Below, one piece after another: positions 35,435-43,049 of a stretch of DNA of 64,000 nucleotides. A program made the translations under genes and the position numbers. Numbering within the stretch: the stretch's first letter is position 1; the number at the start of each line of letters is the position of its first letter. The notes below the pieces were generated by a model that saw only the letters and a list, made by a program, of their open reading frames with translations, made no database searches and was not told where the DNA came from. This stretch comes from Hymenobacter cyanobacteriorum (GTDB lineage Bacteria; Bacteroidota; Bacteroidia; Cytophagales; Hymenobacteraceae), in contig NZ_JALBGC010000007.1 in assembly GCF_022631375.1 (NCBI RefSeq), positions 124,001 through 188,000 on the forward strand. Direction: 5' to 3'.

Positions 35435-35698
35435 TTACACAAGTTGGCCCACAACGGGGAAATTGTCGAATACGTTGGCCGTATGCGGCGCATCTTTGTC
35501 CAGTTCGGCAGTGAGGTCTTGGCCGGCCCAGTGCTCGTAGTGGTTGCCGCGCCGCCAGAGTCGCGAGCGGCTCACGTCGTAAATCTGCCCTTGGTAGGCT
35601 ACCCAGATTTCGTCGCGGTCCTGGCCATTACGCAGGGCGAGCTGGTTCTTGGTGTAGGTTTTAGTTGTTGGTTGGTCGTTGTTAGTTGTCAGGCTCAT
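35435..35698 (-). CDS. cytochrome b5-like heme/steroid-binding protein
   Basis: An 87-residue cytosolic-looking protein with the compact cytochrome b5-like fold: EIWVAYQGQIYDVSRSRLW near 31-49, then GNHYEHWAGQDLTAEL with the conserved His pair region, and HTANVFDNFPVVGQLV. It may bind heme or a sterol-like ligand. Residues 2-15 (SLTTNNDQPTTKTY) are encoded by the arm of an intergenic inverted repeat, which is an acquired N-terminal extension. The start is the only ATG close to the domain. Confidence 0.8.
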   Translation of the reverse strand: MSLTTNNDQPTTKTYTKNQLALRNGQDRDEIWVAYQGQIYDVSRSRLWRRGNHYEHWAGQDLTAELDKDAPHTANVFDNFPVVGQLV

Positions 35699-35761
35699 GC
35701 GGGTTCTACAATTTTCAAACACGAAATCTAACAACTGACAACAACCAACAGACAACTAAAA
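35659..35761. repeat. inverted repeat spanning a spacer and the N-terminus of the b5-like gene
   Basis: Arms 35659-35692 and 35728-35761 match at 29 of 34 positions (TTTTAGTTGT outer ends, GTTG/GGTTGG words). The right arm starts just after the arginase-like stop on the minus strand. The left arm is inside the coding region of the b5-like protein. Confidence 0.88.
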
Positions 35762-35762
35762 T

Positions 35763-36920
35763 CTAGCTCAACAGCGCCTGCAGCCGAATCCAGCGTTGCG
35801 GCAGGTCGCCCTGCGAGGCATTCAGGTAGTCCTCGTACGTGCACGGTACCACGCGCTTGGTGGCGTTATCGCCGAGGCGCTCCACTTCCATCCACCACTT
35901 TTCGGCGCGGCGCGATTTGTAGAACACCAGCTTGTCGGGGTTGCCGGGCAGCACCACGGTGTAGGTGAGGAAGCGGAAGGTGCCGAAACCGGTTTCGGGC
36001 CGGCGGTGGTAGAAGCCCTCCACGAAATACCAGAGCATGGTGGCAATGGTGGCGGCAGCCAGTCCGTTGGGGTCCACGTCGGCGCGGTAGCCATAGAGGC
36101 CGAAAGAGCTGAGCTGCTCGTTGTGGCCGGCGTACCAGCACAGCTGCGTGGCTTCCTCGTTGCCCAAGCCAAACGGGTTGGCCGGGTAGTAGCCCGGTGA
36201 GTCCTGCCAGCGGATGGCGGCAATGTCGACGCTCATAAAATCGGCCTGGCGCACCAGCGGCTCGGCCAGGCGGCGGTCGGCGCGCACCTCGCCCACGCTC
36301 ATTGTGTCGAAGTGCAGCTTTTCGAGGGCCACCATCACCTCGGGCGGTGTGAGGTACTGCTGATGGCCCAAGTGGGCCAGGCTGAAGACAATATTGGGCT
36401 CGTGCACCAGCAGGCGGCGCAAGTGGCTTTCCTCGGGCGGAGTGCCGGGACCGGGCTCAGCCATATCGGGCCGCGAGTCCACCACCGTCACGTTCACGGT
36501 GCGGTTCTGCACCTCGTAGGCCAGGAACTGGCCGTAGTCCAAATCGTGGCTGCCACCGAGCAGAATGGGCACCGTGTTTTCTTCCAGCAGTGCCCCGATA
36601 ATTTCGCGCAGCCGCTGGTAGGTGTCCTCTAAGGTGAGGCCGGGCCGCAGGTTGCCGAGGTCGACCAACCGGAGCAGGCCGGAGCCTTTTTGCAGCTGGT
36701 AGAAGCGCTGGCGCACTTCGTTGGGGCCATGGCGGCGGGCATTGGGCGGGCCGGCCGCGCTGCCGCGCCACTCATCGAGGCCGATGAGGGCCAGGTCGGC
36801 GGTGCGCCAGTCGGGGAAGGTTTCGGTGAAGCGGGTGGCGTAGGCGGCCAGCGTGGTAGGAGCGGGCGTGGCCTCGGTCAGCGTTTCCGGCAGCGGGTCA
36901 AAAAACAGGGCCAGATTCAT
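35763..36920 (-). CDS. arginase/formimidoylglutamase-fold protein with degraded metal site
   Basis: A 385-residue ureohydrolase-fold protein. LGGSHDLDYGQ (His near 125) matches the first metal motif. The second motif reads VVDSRPDM, with Arg near 150 in place of His. The third reads MSVDIAAIRW, with Ala near 234 in place of Asp. Two of the six usual manganese ligands are therefore lost, and ureohydrolase activity is doubtful. A C-terminal extension of about 100 residues is not in arginase. It is first in a minus-strand group with cytochrome b5-like and murQ genes. Confidence 0.8.
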   Translation of the reverse strand: MNLALFFDPLPETLTEATPAPTTLAAYATRFTETFPDWRTADLALIGLDEWRGSAAGPPNARRHGPNEVRQRFYQLQKGSGLLRLVDLGNLRPGLTLEDTYQRLREIIGALLEENTVPILLGGSHDLDYGQFLAYEVQNRTVNVTVVDSRPDMAEPGPGTPPEESHLRRLLVHEPNIVFSLAHLGHQQYLTPPEVMVALEKLHFDTMSVGEVRADRRLAEPLVRQADFMSVDIAAIRWQDSPGYYPANPFGLGNEEATQLCWYAGHNEQLSSFGLYGYRADVDPNGLAAATIATMLWYFVEGFYHRRPETGFGTFRFLTYTVVLPGNPDKLVFYKSRRAEKWWMEVERLGDNATKRVVPCTYEDYLNASQGDLPQRWIRLQALLS

Positions 36921-36943
36921 TGGGAGCGGGAATGCACGGGGCC

Positions 36944-36951
36944 CAAAATTA
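36944..36951 (-). promoter_or_regulatory. -7 box TAATTTTG of the arginase-like gene
   Basis: A TAnnTTTG match on the minus strand, 23 bases before the ATG. It overlaps the left arm of a hairpin at 36940-36982 that has terminator features on the plus strand. Confidence 0.4.
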
Positions 36952-37119
36952 CACCGAAAAAAGCCGGATTTTGGGCCTTTTTGAGCCTTTTCGCGGCTGA
37001 TTTGGTTTTGGGCCGTATTAGCACTGCCACAGACGTGGTTAGTCCGCCCTGGCGCAGCCCCGAAAAAAGCGCTTTATTTAAGCTGAATTTTACCCCATCC
37101 GCCTTATCCGACCCCACCC

Positions 37120-38919
37120 ATGGACGTTCGTCGCGCCTTTGATATTCTGACCCACCAAATTGCCGAGTCGCCAAAATCCGACGCGCTGGCCTCCAAAATC
37201 GACGGTAAGTGGGTGCCCATCAGCAGCCAGGAACTGCAGGACCAGGCCAACCTGGTGTCGCTCGGCCTCGTGTCGCTCGGCCTCAAGCGCGGCGATAAAG
37301 TGGCCATTATTAGCATGAACCGCCCCGAGTGGATGATGGCCGACTTCGGTATCTCCCAAATTGGGGCCACCAGCGTGCCAATGTACCCGAGCATTACGGT
37401 AGAGGACTACAAATTCATCTTCACCGACGCGGGTGTGCGGGCCGTGTTCGTGGCCGATAAGAAGCTATACGACAAGGTTAAAGAGGCTACCCAGGGCCTC
37501 GATATTCCCGCGGAAAACATCTTTACCTTCGACAAAATCGAAGGCGCCCGCCACTTCAGCGAGCTGCTGGAGCTGGGCAAAAAAGGCAACGCAACCGACC
37601 TGGAGTCGCTAAAAGCTGCTGTGGAGCCCGACGACTTGCTCACGCTCATCTACACCAGCGGCACCACCGGCCAGCCCAAGGGCGTGATGCTGACGCACGA
37701 CAATATCCTGAGCAACTGCCGCAACTCGCAGCGCTTCGTGCCCGTCACGAAGAACGATAAGGCGCTTAGTTTCCTGCCGCTCTGCCACATTTTCGAGCGC
37801 ATGGTGACCTATCTGTACATGATTAACGGCGTGAGCATTTACTACGCTGAAAACATGGACGTCATCGCCGACAACCTGCGCGAAGTGAAGCCCGAAATCT
37901 TCACCACCGTGCCGCGCTTGCTGGAGAAGGTGTATGATAAAATCGTCGCCAAAGGCCACGAACTCGAAGGCGTGAAGAAGAGCCTGTTTTTCTGGGCTTT
38001 GGATTTGGGTCTGAAGTACGATACCCAGAAAGACCAGGGTTTCCTGTATAATACGCAGCTGGCGCTGGCCAATAAGCTCATCTTCAACAAGTGGCGCGAG
38101 GCGCTGGGCGGCAACCTGCGCTGCATCGTGAGCGGCGGCGGCGCCTTGCAGCCGCGCCTGGCCCGCGTGTTCTGGGCCGCCGGCATTCGGGTGATGGAGG
38201 GCTACGGCCTGACCGAAACCTCGCCTGTAATTGCTGTGGGCGGCTACGAGCCGGAGAACAACATGATTGGCACCGTCGGCCCGCTCATCGACAACATGCA
38301 GGTGAAAATTGCTGCCGACGGCGAAATTCTGACTAAATCGGCCTCCGTGATGAAGGGCTACTACAACCAGCCCGAGCTCACGGCCAAGGAATTCGACGAA
38401 GAAGGCTGGTTCCACACCGGCGACATCGGCGAGCTGGTGAACGGCAAGTTTCTGAAAATCACCGACCGCAAGAAGGAGATGTTCAAGACGTCGGGAGGCA
38501 AGTACATTGCCCCGCAGGTTATCGAAGGCAAGCTGAAGGAAGACCCGCTCATCGAGCAAGCCATGGTGGTAGGGGCCGACCAAAAATTCGCTTCCGCCCT
38601 GGTTATTCCGTCCTTCCCCGACCTCAAAGGCTGGTGCAAGCGCAACGGCGTGCCCGATGCTCCCAACGAGGAGCTGGTGAAGAACGAGAAAGTGGTGAAG
38701 CTTTACAAAGACCTGATTGACAAGTATAACAAAGGCTTCGCGCAGTGGGAGCAGGTGAAGCGGCACGAGTTGCTGCCAACCCTGTGGACCGTGGAAACCG
38801 GCGAGATGACGCCCACCATGAAAGTAAAGCGCAAGGTCATTGCCGAAAACAACAAGGACCTTATTGCCGACATCTACGCGAGGGCCGAGAAGGAGCCGCA
38901 CGAGCGCACGGCCCACTAG
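37120..38919 (+). CDS. fadD: long-chain fatty-acid-CoA ligase (AMP-forming)
   Basis: Activates fatty acids to acyl-CoA via acyl-AMP. At 599 residues, the P-loop-like YTSGTTGQPKGVMLTH is near 184-199, the gate motif GYGLTETSP is near 364, TGDIGE is near 432 and the hinge DRKKEMFKTSGGKYIAPQ is near 448. It heads the beta-oxidation region but is separated from marR by a large inverted repeat with a terminator. There is no signal peptide; it likely acts peripherally at the inner membrane. Confidence 0.93.
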   Translation: MDVRRAFDILTHQIAESPKSDALASKIDGKWVPISSQELQDQANLVSLGLVSLGLKRGDKVAIISMNRPEWMMADFGISQIGATSVPMYPSITVEDYKFIFTDAGVRAVFVADKKLYDKVKEATQGLDIPAENIFTFDKIEGARHFSELLELGKKGNATDLESLKAAVEPDDLLTLIYTSGTTGQPKGVMLTHDNILSNCRNSQRFVPVTKNDKALSFLPLCHIFERMVTYLYMINGVSIYYAENMDVIADNLREVKPEIFTTVPRLLEKVYDKIVAKGHELEGVKKSLFFWALDLGLKYDTQKDQGFLYNTQLALANKLIFNKWREALGGNLRCIVSGGGALQPRLARVFWAAGIRVMEGYGLTETSPVIAVGGYEPENNMIGTVGPLIDNMQVKIAADGEILTKSASVMKGYYNQPELTAKEFDEEGWFHTGDIGELVNGKFLKITDRKKEMFKTSGGKYIAPQVIEGKLKEDPLIEQAMVVGADQKFASALVIPSFPDLKGWCKRNGVPDAPNEELVKNEKVVKLYKDLIDKYNKGFAQWEQVKRHELLPTLWTVETGEMTPTMKVKRKVIAENNKDLIADIYARAEKEPHERTAH

Positions 38920-38930
38920 GCATGTCTCGC

Positions 38931-39123
38931 CTGTCATTGCGAGTGGAGCGCAGCGGAACGCGGCAATCCTTCCTCTTTTGGCGACCAACCTACTAATGTG
39001 AAAAGCCCTAACTCTACTTAAAGAGTTAGGGCTTTTTGCGTGAACAGCTTTTCACATCTTAAGGGCTTTGTGTATCGAGAGGAAAGATTGCCGCGTTCCG
39101 CTGCGCTCCACTCGCAATGACAG
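38931..39123. repeat. long inverted repeat with nested terminator between fadD and marR
   Basis: Arms 38931-38975 and 39079-39123 match at 44 of 45 positions (CTGTCATTGCGAGTGGAGCG, then CGCAGCGGAACGCGGC). The 103-base interior contains a complete terminator at 39001-39037. It belongs to the TGTCAT...family of elements in this window. Confidence 0.95.
39001..39037. terminator. terminator inside the inverted repeat
   Basis: AAAAGCCCTAACTCT / AGAGTTAGGGCTTTTT stem with a 6-base loop, usable on both strands. It presumably ends fadD transcription. Confidence 0.9.
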
Positions 39124-39138
39124 AAAGATTTTGGCAAC

Positions 39139-39156
39139 TGTTATGCAAGCCTAACA
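39139..39156. promoter_or_regulatory. palindromic operator upstream of marR
   Basis: TGTTATGC AA GCCTAACA, a palindrome with one mismatch (half-site TGTTAGGC). It lies 10 bases upstream of a near-consensus -7 box (TAAGTTTA, 39166-39173). The same right half-site, GCCTAACA, occurs at 44761 and 44830. Likely MarR autoregulation site. Confidence 0.65.
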
Positions 39157-39192
39157 AATTTTGCGTAAGTTTACCGCACTATCAGCCCGCCC

Positions 39193-39672
39193 ATGAGACC
39201 CGAAGAAACCGTTGATTATAACATAAAAGTGGCCTGGCACGCGATTTCGCGGATGTACAACACGCAGGCCGCGCAGAACGACATCACCACGAGCATCGGC
39301 TTCGTGCTGCTGAATATCGACCAGGAGCGTGGCACGCCGGCCACCAAAATCGCCCCGCTGCTGGGTCTCGAAACCCGCAGTCTTACGCGCATCCTGCGCA
39401 GCATGGAGGAAAAGGGCTTGATTTACAAACAGGCCGACTCGGTGGATAAACGCTCGGTGCGCATCTTCCTTACGCCGCTGGGACTGGAGAAAAAGGAGGT
39501 GTCGCGCCAGACGGTGCGCCACTTCAACCTGAAAATCCGCGAGAAAATCCCGCAGAGCCAGCTGGATGTGTTCTTCAAAGTAGCCGCCCAGATTACGGGT
39601 ATGATTGAGGGTAAAACCCTCTTCGAAGACTTCGTGCTGAAACCGCTGATGAGCGAGTCGTCGGCTTCTTAA
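39193..39672 (+). CDS. MarR family transcriptional regulator
   Basis: A 159-residue winged-helix dimeric regulator: helical N-terminus, then KIAPLLGLETRSLTRILRSM as the recognition region near 55-75 and a wing with DKRSVRIFLTPLG near 93-106. Located between fadD and the beta-oxidation fusion gene, and sharing a palindrome with the acyl-CoA dehydrogenase promoter, it is inferred to be a FadR-like regulator responding to a fatty acyl-CoA or similar ligand. No direct proof. Confidence 0.9.
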   Translation: MRPEETVDYNIKVAWHAISRMYNTQAAQNDITTSIGFVLLNIDQERGTPATKIAPLLGLETRSLTRILRSMEEKGLIYKQADSVDKRSVRIFLTPLGLEKKEVSRQTVRHFNLKIREKIPQSQLDVFFKVAAQITGMIEGKTLFEDFVLKPLMSESSAS

Positions 39673-39689
39673 GTAGCTGCAAAATCGTT

Positions 39690-39792
39690 GTCATGCTGAC
39701 GAAGGAAGCATCTTATCACGGCTGCTTTCGTCAGATTTACTTCTCATTAAGGTGCGAACGTGATAAGGTCCTTCGCTCCGCTCAGGATGACA
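39690..39792. repeat. mosaic inverted repeat between marR and the HAD/ECH gene
   Basis: The outer ends pair (GTCATGCTGA with TCAGGATGAC; CTTATCACG with CGTGATAAG). However, the left arm has GACGAAGGAAGCAT and the right has GGTCCTTCGCTCCGC, which belong to two different sub-families in this window. The arms are therefore only partly complementary. Confidence 0.8.
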
Positions 39793-39805
39793 GTTTAACA
39801 TCATT

Positions 39806-42214
39806 ATGAATCGAACCATCAAGAAAGTTGCCGTGCTCGGCTCCGGCGTTATGGGCTCGCGCATTGCCTGCCACTTCGCCAACATTGGCGTGCAGGTGCT
39901 GCTGCTCGACATCGCCCCCAAAGAGCTGACGCCCGACGAAGAGAAGAAGGGCCTGAAGCTGGAGGCGCCGGCTGTACGCAACCGCATTGTAAACGCTGCG
40001 CTGCAGGCTGCAATCGTTGCCAACCCCTCGCCGCTCTACCGCAAAGCCGACGCCAGCCGCATCAAAACCGGCAACTTCGATGACAACCTGAAGGATATTG
40101 CTACCTGCGACTGGACGATTGAGGTGGTCGTGGAGCGGCTCGACATCAAGAAAAGCCTGTTTGAGCGTGTGGAGCAGTTCCGCAAAAAGGGCACCCTGAT
40201 TACGAGCAACACCAGCGGCATCCCGATTCACCTGATGACGGAGGGCCGCTCGGAGGATTTCAAGAAACACTTCTGCGGCACCCACTTCTTCAACCCGCCC
40301 CGCTATCTGAAGCTGCTCGAAATCATTCCGACGCCGGACACTGACCCGGCCATCGTGGATTTCCTGCTGCACTACGGCGACCTGTACCTGGGTAAAACCA
40401 CCGTGCTGGCCAAGGATACCCCGGCCTTCATCGCCAACCGCGTGGGCGTGTTCGCCATCATGGACGTGCTGCGCATCATGCAGGAGCTGGGTTTGACGGT
40501 GGAGGAAGTGGATAAGCTCACCGGCCCGGTGATTGGCCACGCCAAGTCGGCCACCTTCCGTACTTCGGATGTGGTGGGCCTCGATACGCTGATGAACGTG
40601 GCCAACGGCCTGGCTCAGGGCCTGCCCAACGACGAGGCCAAGGTCGTGTTCGCGCTGCCCGAGTTCCTCAAGAAAATGGGCGAGAACAAGTGGCTGGGCG
40701 ACAAAACCGGCCAGGGCTTTTACAAGAAAGTGAAGGGCGAAGGCGGCAAGTCGGAGATTCAGGCCCTCGACCTGAATACGCTGGAATACAAGCCCGGCAG
40801 CAAGGTGAAATTCGCCACGCTGGAGCTCACCAAAGCCATCGAAACCCTCGCGCCCCGCTTCGGCGTGCTCATCACGGGCAAGGACAAGGCTGGCGAGTTC
40901 TACCGCAAGAGCTTCGGCAGCCTGTTTGCCTACGTGAGCAACCGCGTGCCCGAAATCACCGACGCGCTGTACAAGATTGACGACGCGCTGCGCGCCGGCT
41001 TCGGCTGGGAAATGGGCCCGTTTGAAACCTGGGACGCCATTGGCGTGCAGAAAGGCATTGAGCTGATGCAAGCCGAGGGCAAAGAGCCGGCGGCCTGGGT
41101 AACCGAGATGCTGGCCGCTGGCCACACCACCTTCTACAAGGTGAACGACAAGGGCGCCAAAGAATTCTACGACGCCGAAAGCAAGAGTTACCAGCCCATC
41201 CGCGGCGTGGAGAACTTCATCATTCTCGACAACCTGCGCGCTACCGGCAAGGTGCTGTGGAAAAACGCGGGCGCTTCGGTGCTCGACTTGGGCAACGGCA
41301 TCCTCAACGTGGAGTTCCACTCCAAAATGAACTCGCTGGGCCAGGACGTGATTCTGGGCCTGCTGAAGGGCGTGGAGATGGCCGAAGCCGGCTACCGCGG
41401 CCTCGTGGTGGGCAACGACGCGCCGAACTTCTCGGCCGGTGCCAACCTCGGCCTCGTGTATATGCAGGCCCTGGAGCAGGAGTTCGACGAGCTGAACATG
41501 ATGATTCAGCAGTTCCAGCAGGCCATGATGCGGATGCGCTACAGCAGCATCCCGGTGGTGGGCACCCCGCACGGCCTCACGCTGGGCGGCGGCTGCGAGC
41601 TGAACCTGCACTGTGACCGCGTGGTAGCGGCTGCCGAAACCTACATGGGCCTCGTGGAATTCGGCGTAGGCCTCATCCCCGGCGGCGGTGGCACCAAGGA
41701 AATGACCCTGCGCACCGCGGCCAAGTACGAAGACGGCGAGCCCGAATTCAACCTGCTGCGCAACACCTACATGACCATCAGCACCGCCAAAGTCTCGACC
41801 TCGGCCGCCGAGGCTTTCGACCTGGGCTTCCTGCGTCGGGGCGACGAGATTGTGGTGAACTCGAACCGCGTCATCGCCCAGGCCAAAGCTGCCGCGCTGG
41901 ATTTGGCCGATGCCGGCTACACCCAGCCCGTGCCGAAAACCAATATCAAGGTGCACGGCAAGGGCGCGCTGGCCATGTTTAAAACCGGTGTGTACGCTAT
42001 GCAGCAAGGCAACTACATCTCGACCCACGACCAGCTCATTGCCGATAAGCTGGCCTACGTGATGTGCGGCGGCGACCTCTCGGCCCCGACCGAAGTGAGC
42101 GAGCAGTACCTGCTGGACTTGGAGCGCGAGGCGTTCCTGAGCCTCTGCGGCGAGCGCAAAACGCTGGAACGGATTCAGAGCATTCTGACCACCGGCAAGC
42201 CTCTTAGAAACTAA
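39806..42214 (+). CDS. 3-hydroxyacyl-CoA dehydrogenase / enoyl-CoA hydratase fusion
   Basis: An 802-residue bifunctional beta-oxidation enzyme. It starts with the NAD-binding Rossmann motif VAVLGSGVMGSRIACHFA near 8-25 and the HAD motif TSNTSGIPI near 132. The HAD C-terminal domain with GPFETWDAIG follows, then the crotonase domain with NFSAGANLGLV near 545 and GLTLGGGCELNL near 590. The dehydrogenase-first order is reversed from E. coli FadB but usual in Bacteroidota. It is upstream of the thiolase with which it would work. Confidence 0.93.
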   Translation: MNRTIKKVAVLGSGVMGSRIACHFANIGVQVLLLDIAPKELTPDEEKKGLKLEAPAVRNRIVNAALQAAIVANPSPLYRKADASRIKTGNFDDNLKDIATCDWTIEVVVERLDIKKSLFERVEQFRKKGTLITSNTSGIPIHLMTEGRSEDFKKHFCGTHFFNPPRYLKLLEIIPTPDTDPAIVDFLLHYGDLYLGKTTVLAKDTPAFIANRVGVFAIMDVLRIMQELGLTVEEVDKLTGPVIGHAKSATFRTSDVVGLDTLMNVANGLAQGLPNDEAKVVFALPEFLKKMGENKWLGDKTGQGFYKKVKGEGGKSEIQALDLNTLEYKPGSKVKFATLELTKAIETLAPRFGVLITGKDKAGEFYRKSFGSLFAYVSNRVPEITDALYKIDDALRAGFGWEMGPFETWDAIGVQKGIELMQAEGKEPAAWVTEMLAAGHTTFYKVNDKGAKEFYDAESKSYQPIRGVENFIILDNLRATGKVLWKNAGASVLDLGNGILNVEFHSKMNSLGQDVILGLLKGVEMAEAGYRGLVVGNDAPNFSAGANLGLVYMQALEQEFDELNMMIQQFQQAMMRMRYSSIPVVGTPHGLTLGGGCELNLHCDRVVAAAETYMGLVEFGVGLIPGGGGTKEMTLRTAAKYEDGEPEFNLLRNTYMTISTAKVSTSAAEAFDLGFLRRGDEIVVNSNRVIAQAKAAALDLADAGYTQPVPKTNIKVHGKGALAMFKTGVYAMQQGNYISTHDQLIADKLAYVMCGGDLSAPTEVSEQYLLDLEREAFLSLCGERKTLERIQSILTTGKPLRN

Positions 42215-42229
42215 GCACCTCAAGCTGCT

Positions 42230-43036
42230 ATGGCTTCTCAAGCAAATGCTGTGATGGATGAAAGGGTAGTGCAAACATTGGCTTTGCACTACCTCCACTC
42301 ACGCTACGCGAAGATGAATCCCCAAAGCAAAATTTTCGCTGATGTGGAAATGTTGTTGAATAAGCAGTATGAAGGAAAAAAAGGTCACGATAGAGTTGAC
42401 GGTCTGATTTGTATCAACAAAGCAGGCAATAGTCATTCTGTGGCAATCGAAGCGAAATCGATGAAAACTGCTTACTCTTTACTGACGGCTTCAAAAGAAG
42501 CCAGTACCAAACAGACTCTGTTAATCAGTGCGTTGCTGGTCGTGCCAACATTTATAGCTCTGGTGGTATGCTGGACTTTAGCTTGGTACTGGTTGATACT
42601 AATCGCCGCAGGAACGTTGCTGGCTTCTTTTCTGGTAATCGGCTTTTACAATGACTCGCCTTCGTTGCTGACGACGGGCGTGCATGAGCAGCTAGGACGG
42701 TATGCCGGTAATGAAAAGTGGCTGGCTCTGCCGGAAGAAGCCAAGCAGTATCTAGTATCTACCGAAAAGTGGAATCATTTTTTGAAAATTTGCAGGCATG
42801 TCGGCTATGGATTGGTGACTGTGAATCATGACGGATTTGTTGTTGAATGGCAGGGACCTAAGCAAATTCAGGGAGATTTCATTGGCTCTTATAAGCAGGA
42901 ACAGGAAATAAGAAATTATCTAGCCGGAAAAACGTCGCAGCTTACGAACTACGCAAGTTGCTTGCATTTCAAAAACAAGTTGCAAACTGTGGCCTGTAAA
43001 AATCCTTTGTCAAAGGTTTCGGTGCCCGTAATCTGA
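42230..43036 (+). CDS. PD-(D/E)XK-like nuclease-fold protein with internal membrane hairpin
   Basis: A 268-residue protein of no named family. HDRVDGLICINKAGNSHSVA then IEAKS gives Asp57 ... Glu74-x-Lys76, the spacing of a PD-(D/E)XK active site, and Glu40 precedes in a helix. Two hydrophobic helices follow at about 97-117 and 120-140. Then a soluble region has EQLGRYAGNEKWLALPEEA and VGYGLVTVNHDGFVVEW, resembling later elements of that fold. The gene is clearly more AT-rich than the flanking genes, suggesting transfer into the beta-oxidation locus. Function is unknown, and a host-defence or DNA-repair role is only conjecture. Confidence 0.72.
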   Translation: MASQANAVMDERVVQTLALHYLHSRYAKMNPQSKIFADVEMLLNKQYEGKKGHDRVDGLICINKAGNSHSVAIEAKSMKTAYSLLTASKEASTKQTLLISALLVVPTFIALVVCWTLAWYWLILIAAGTLLASFLVIGFYNDSPSLLTTGVHEQLGRYAGNEKWLALPEEAKQYLVSTEKWNHFLKICRHVGYGLVTVNHDGFVVEWQGPKQIQGDFIGSYKQEQEIRNYLAGKTSQLTNYASCLHFKNKLQTVACKNPLSKVSVPVI

Positions 43037-43049
43037 TAATCAACAACTC

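Noticed and set aside
37040..37056. Possible third MarR operator before fadD (GTTAGTCCGCCCTGGC)
   Set aside because: Only about 10 of 14 palindrome positions match and the right half-site is poor.
39782..42298. 838-codon open frame antisense to the HAD/ECH fusion gene
   Set aside because: High-GC codon bias leaves the opposite frame open; the composition (Val/Gly/His-rich, no domains) is that of a shadow, while the plus-strand reading is a known enzyme.
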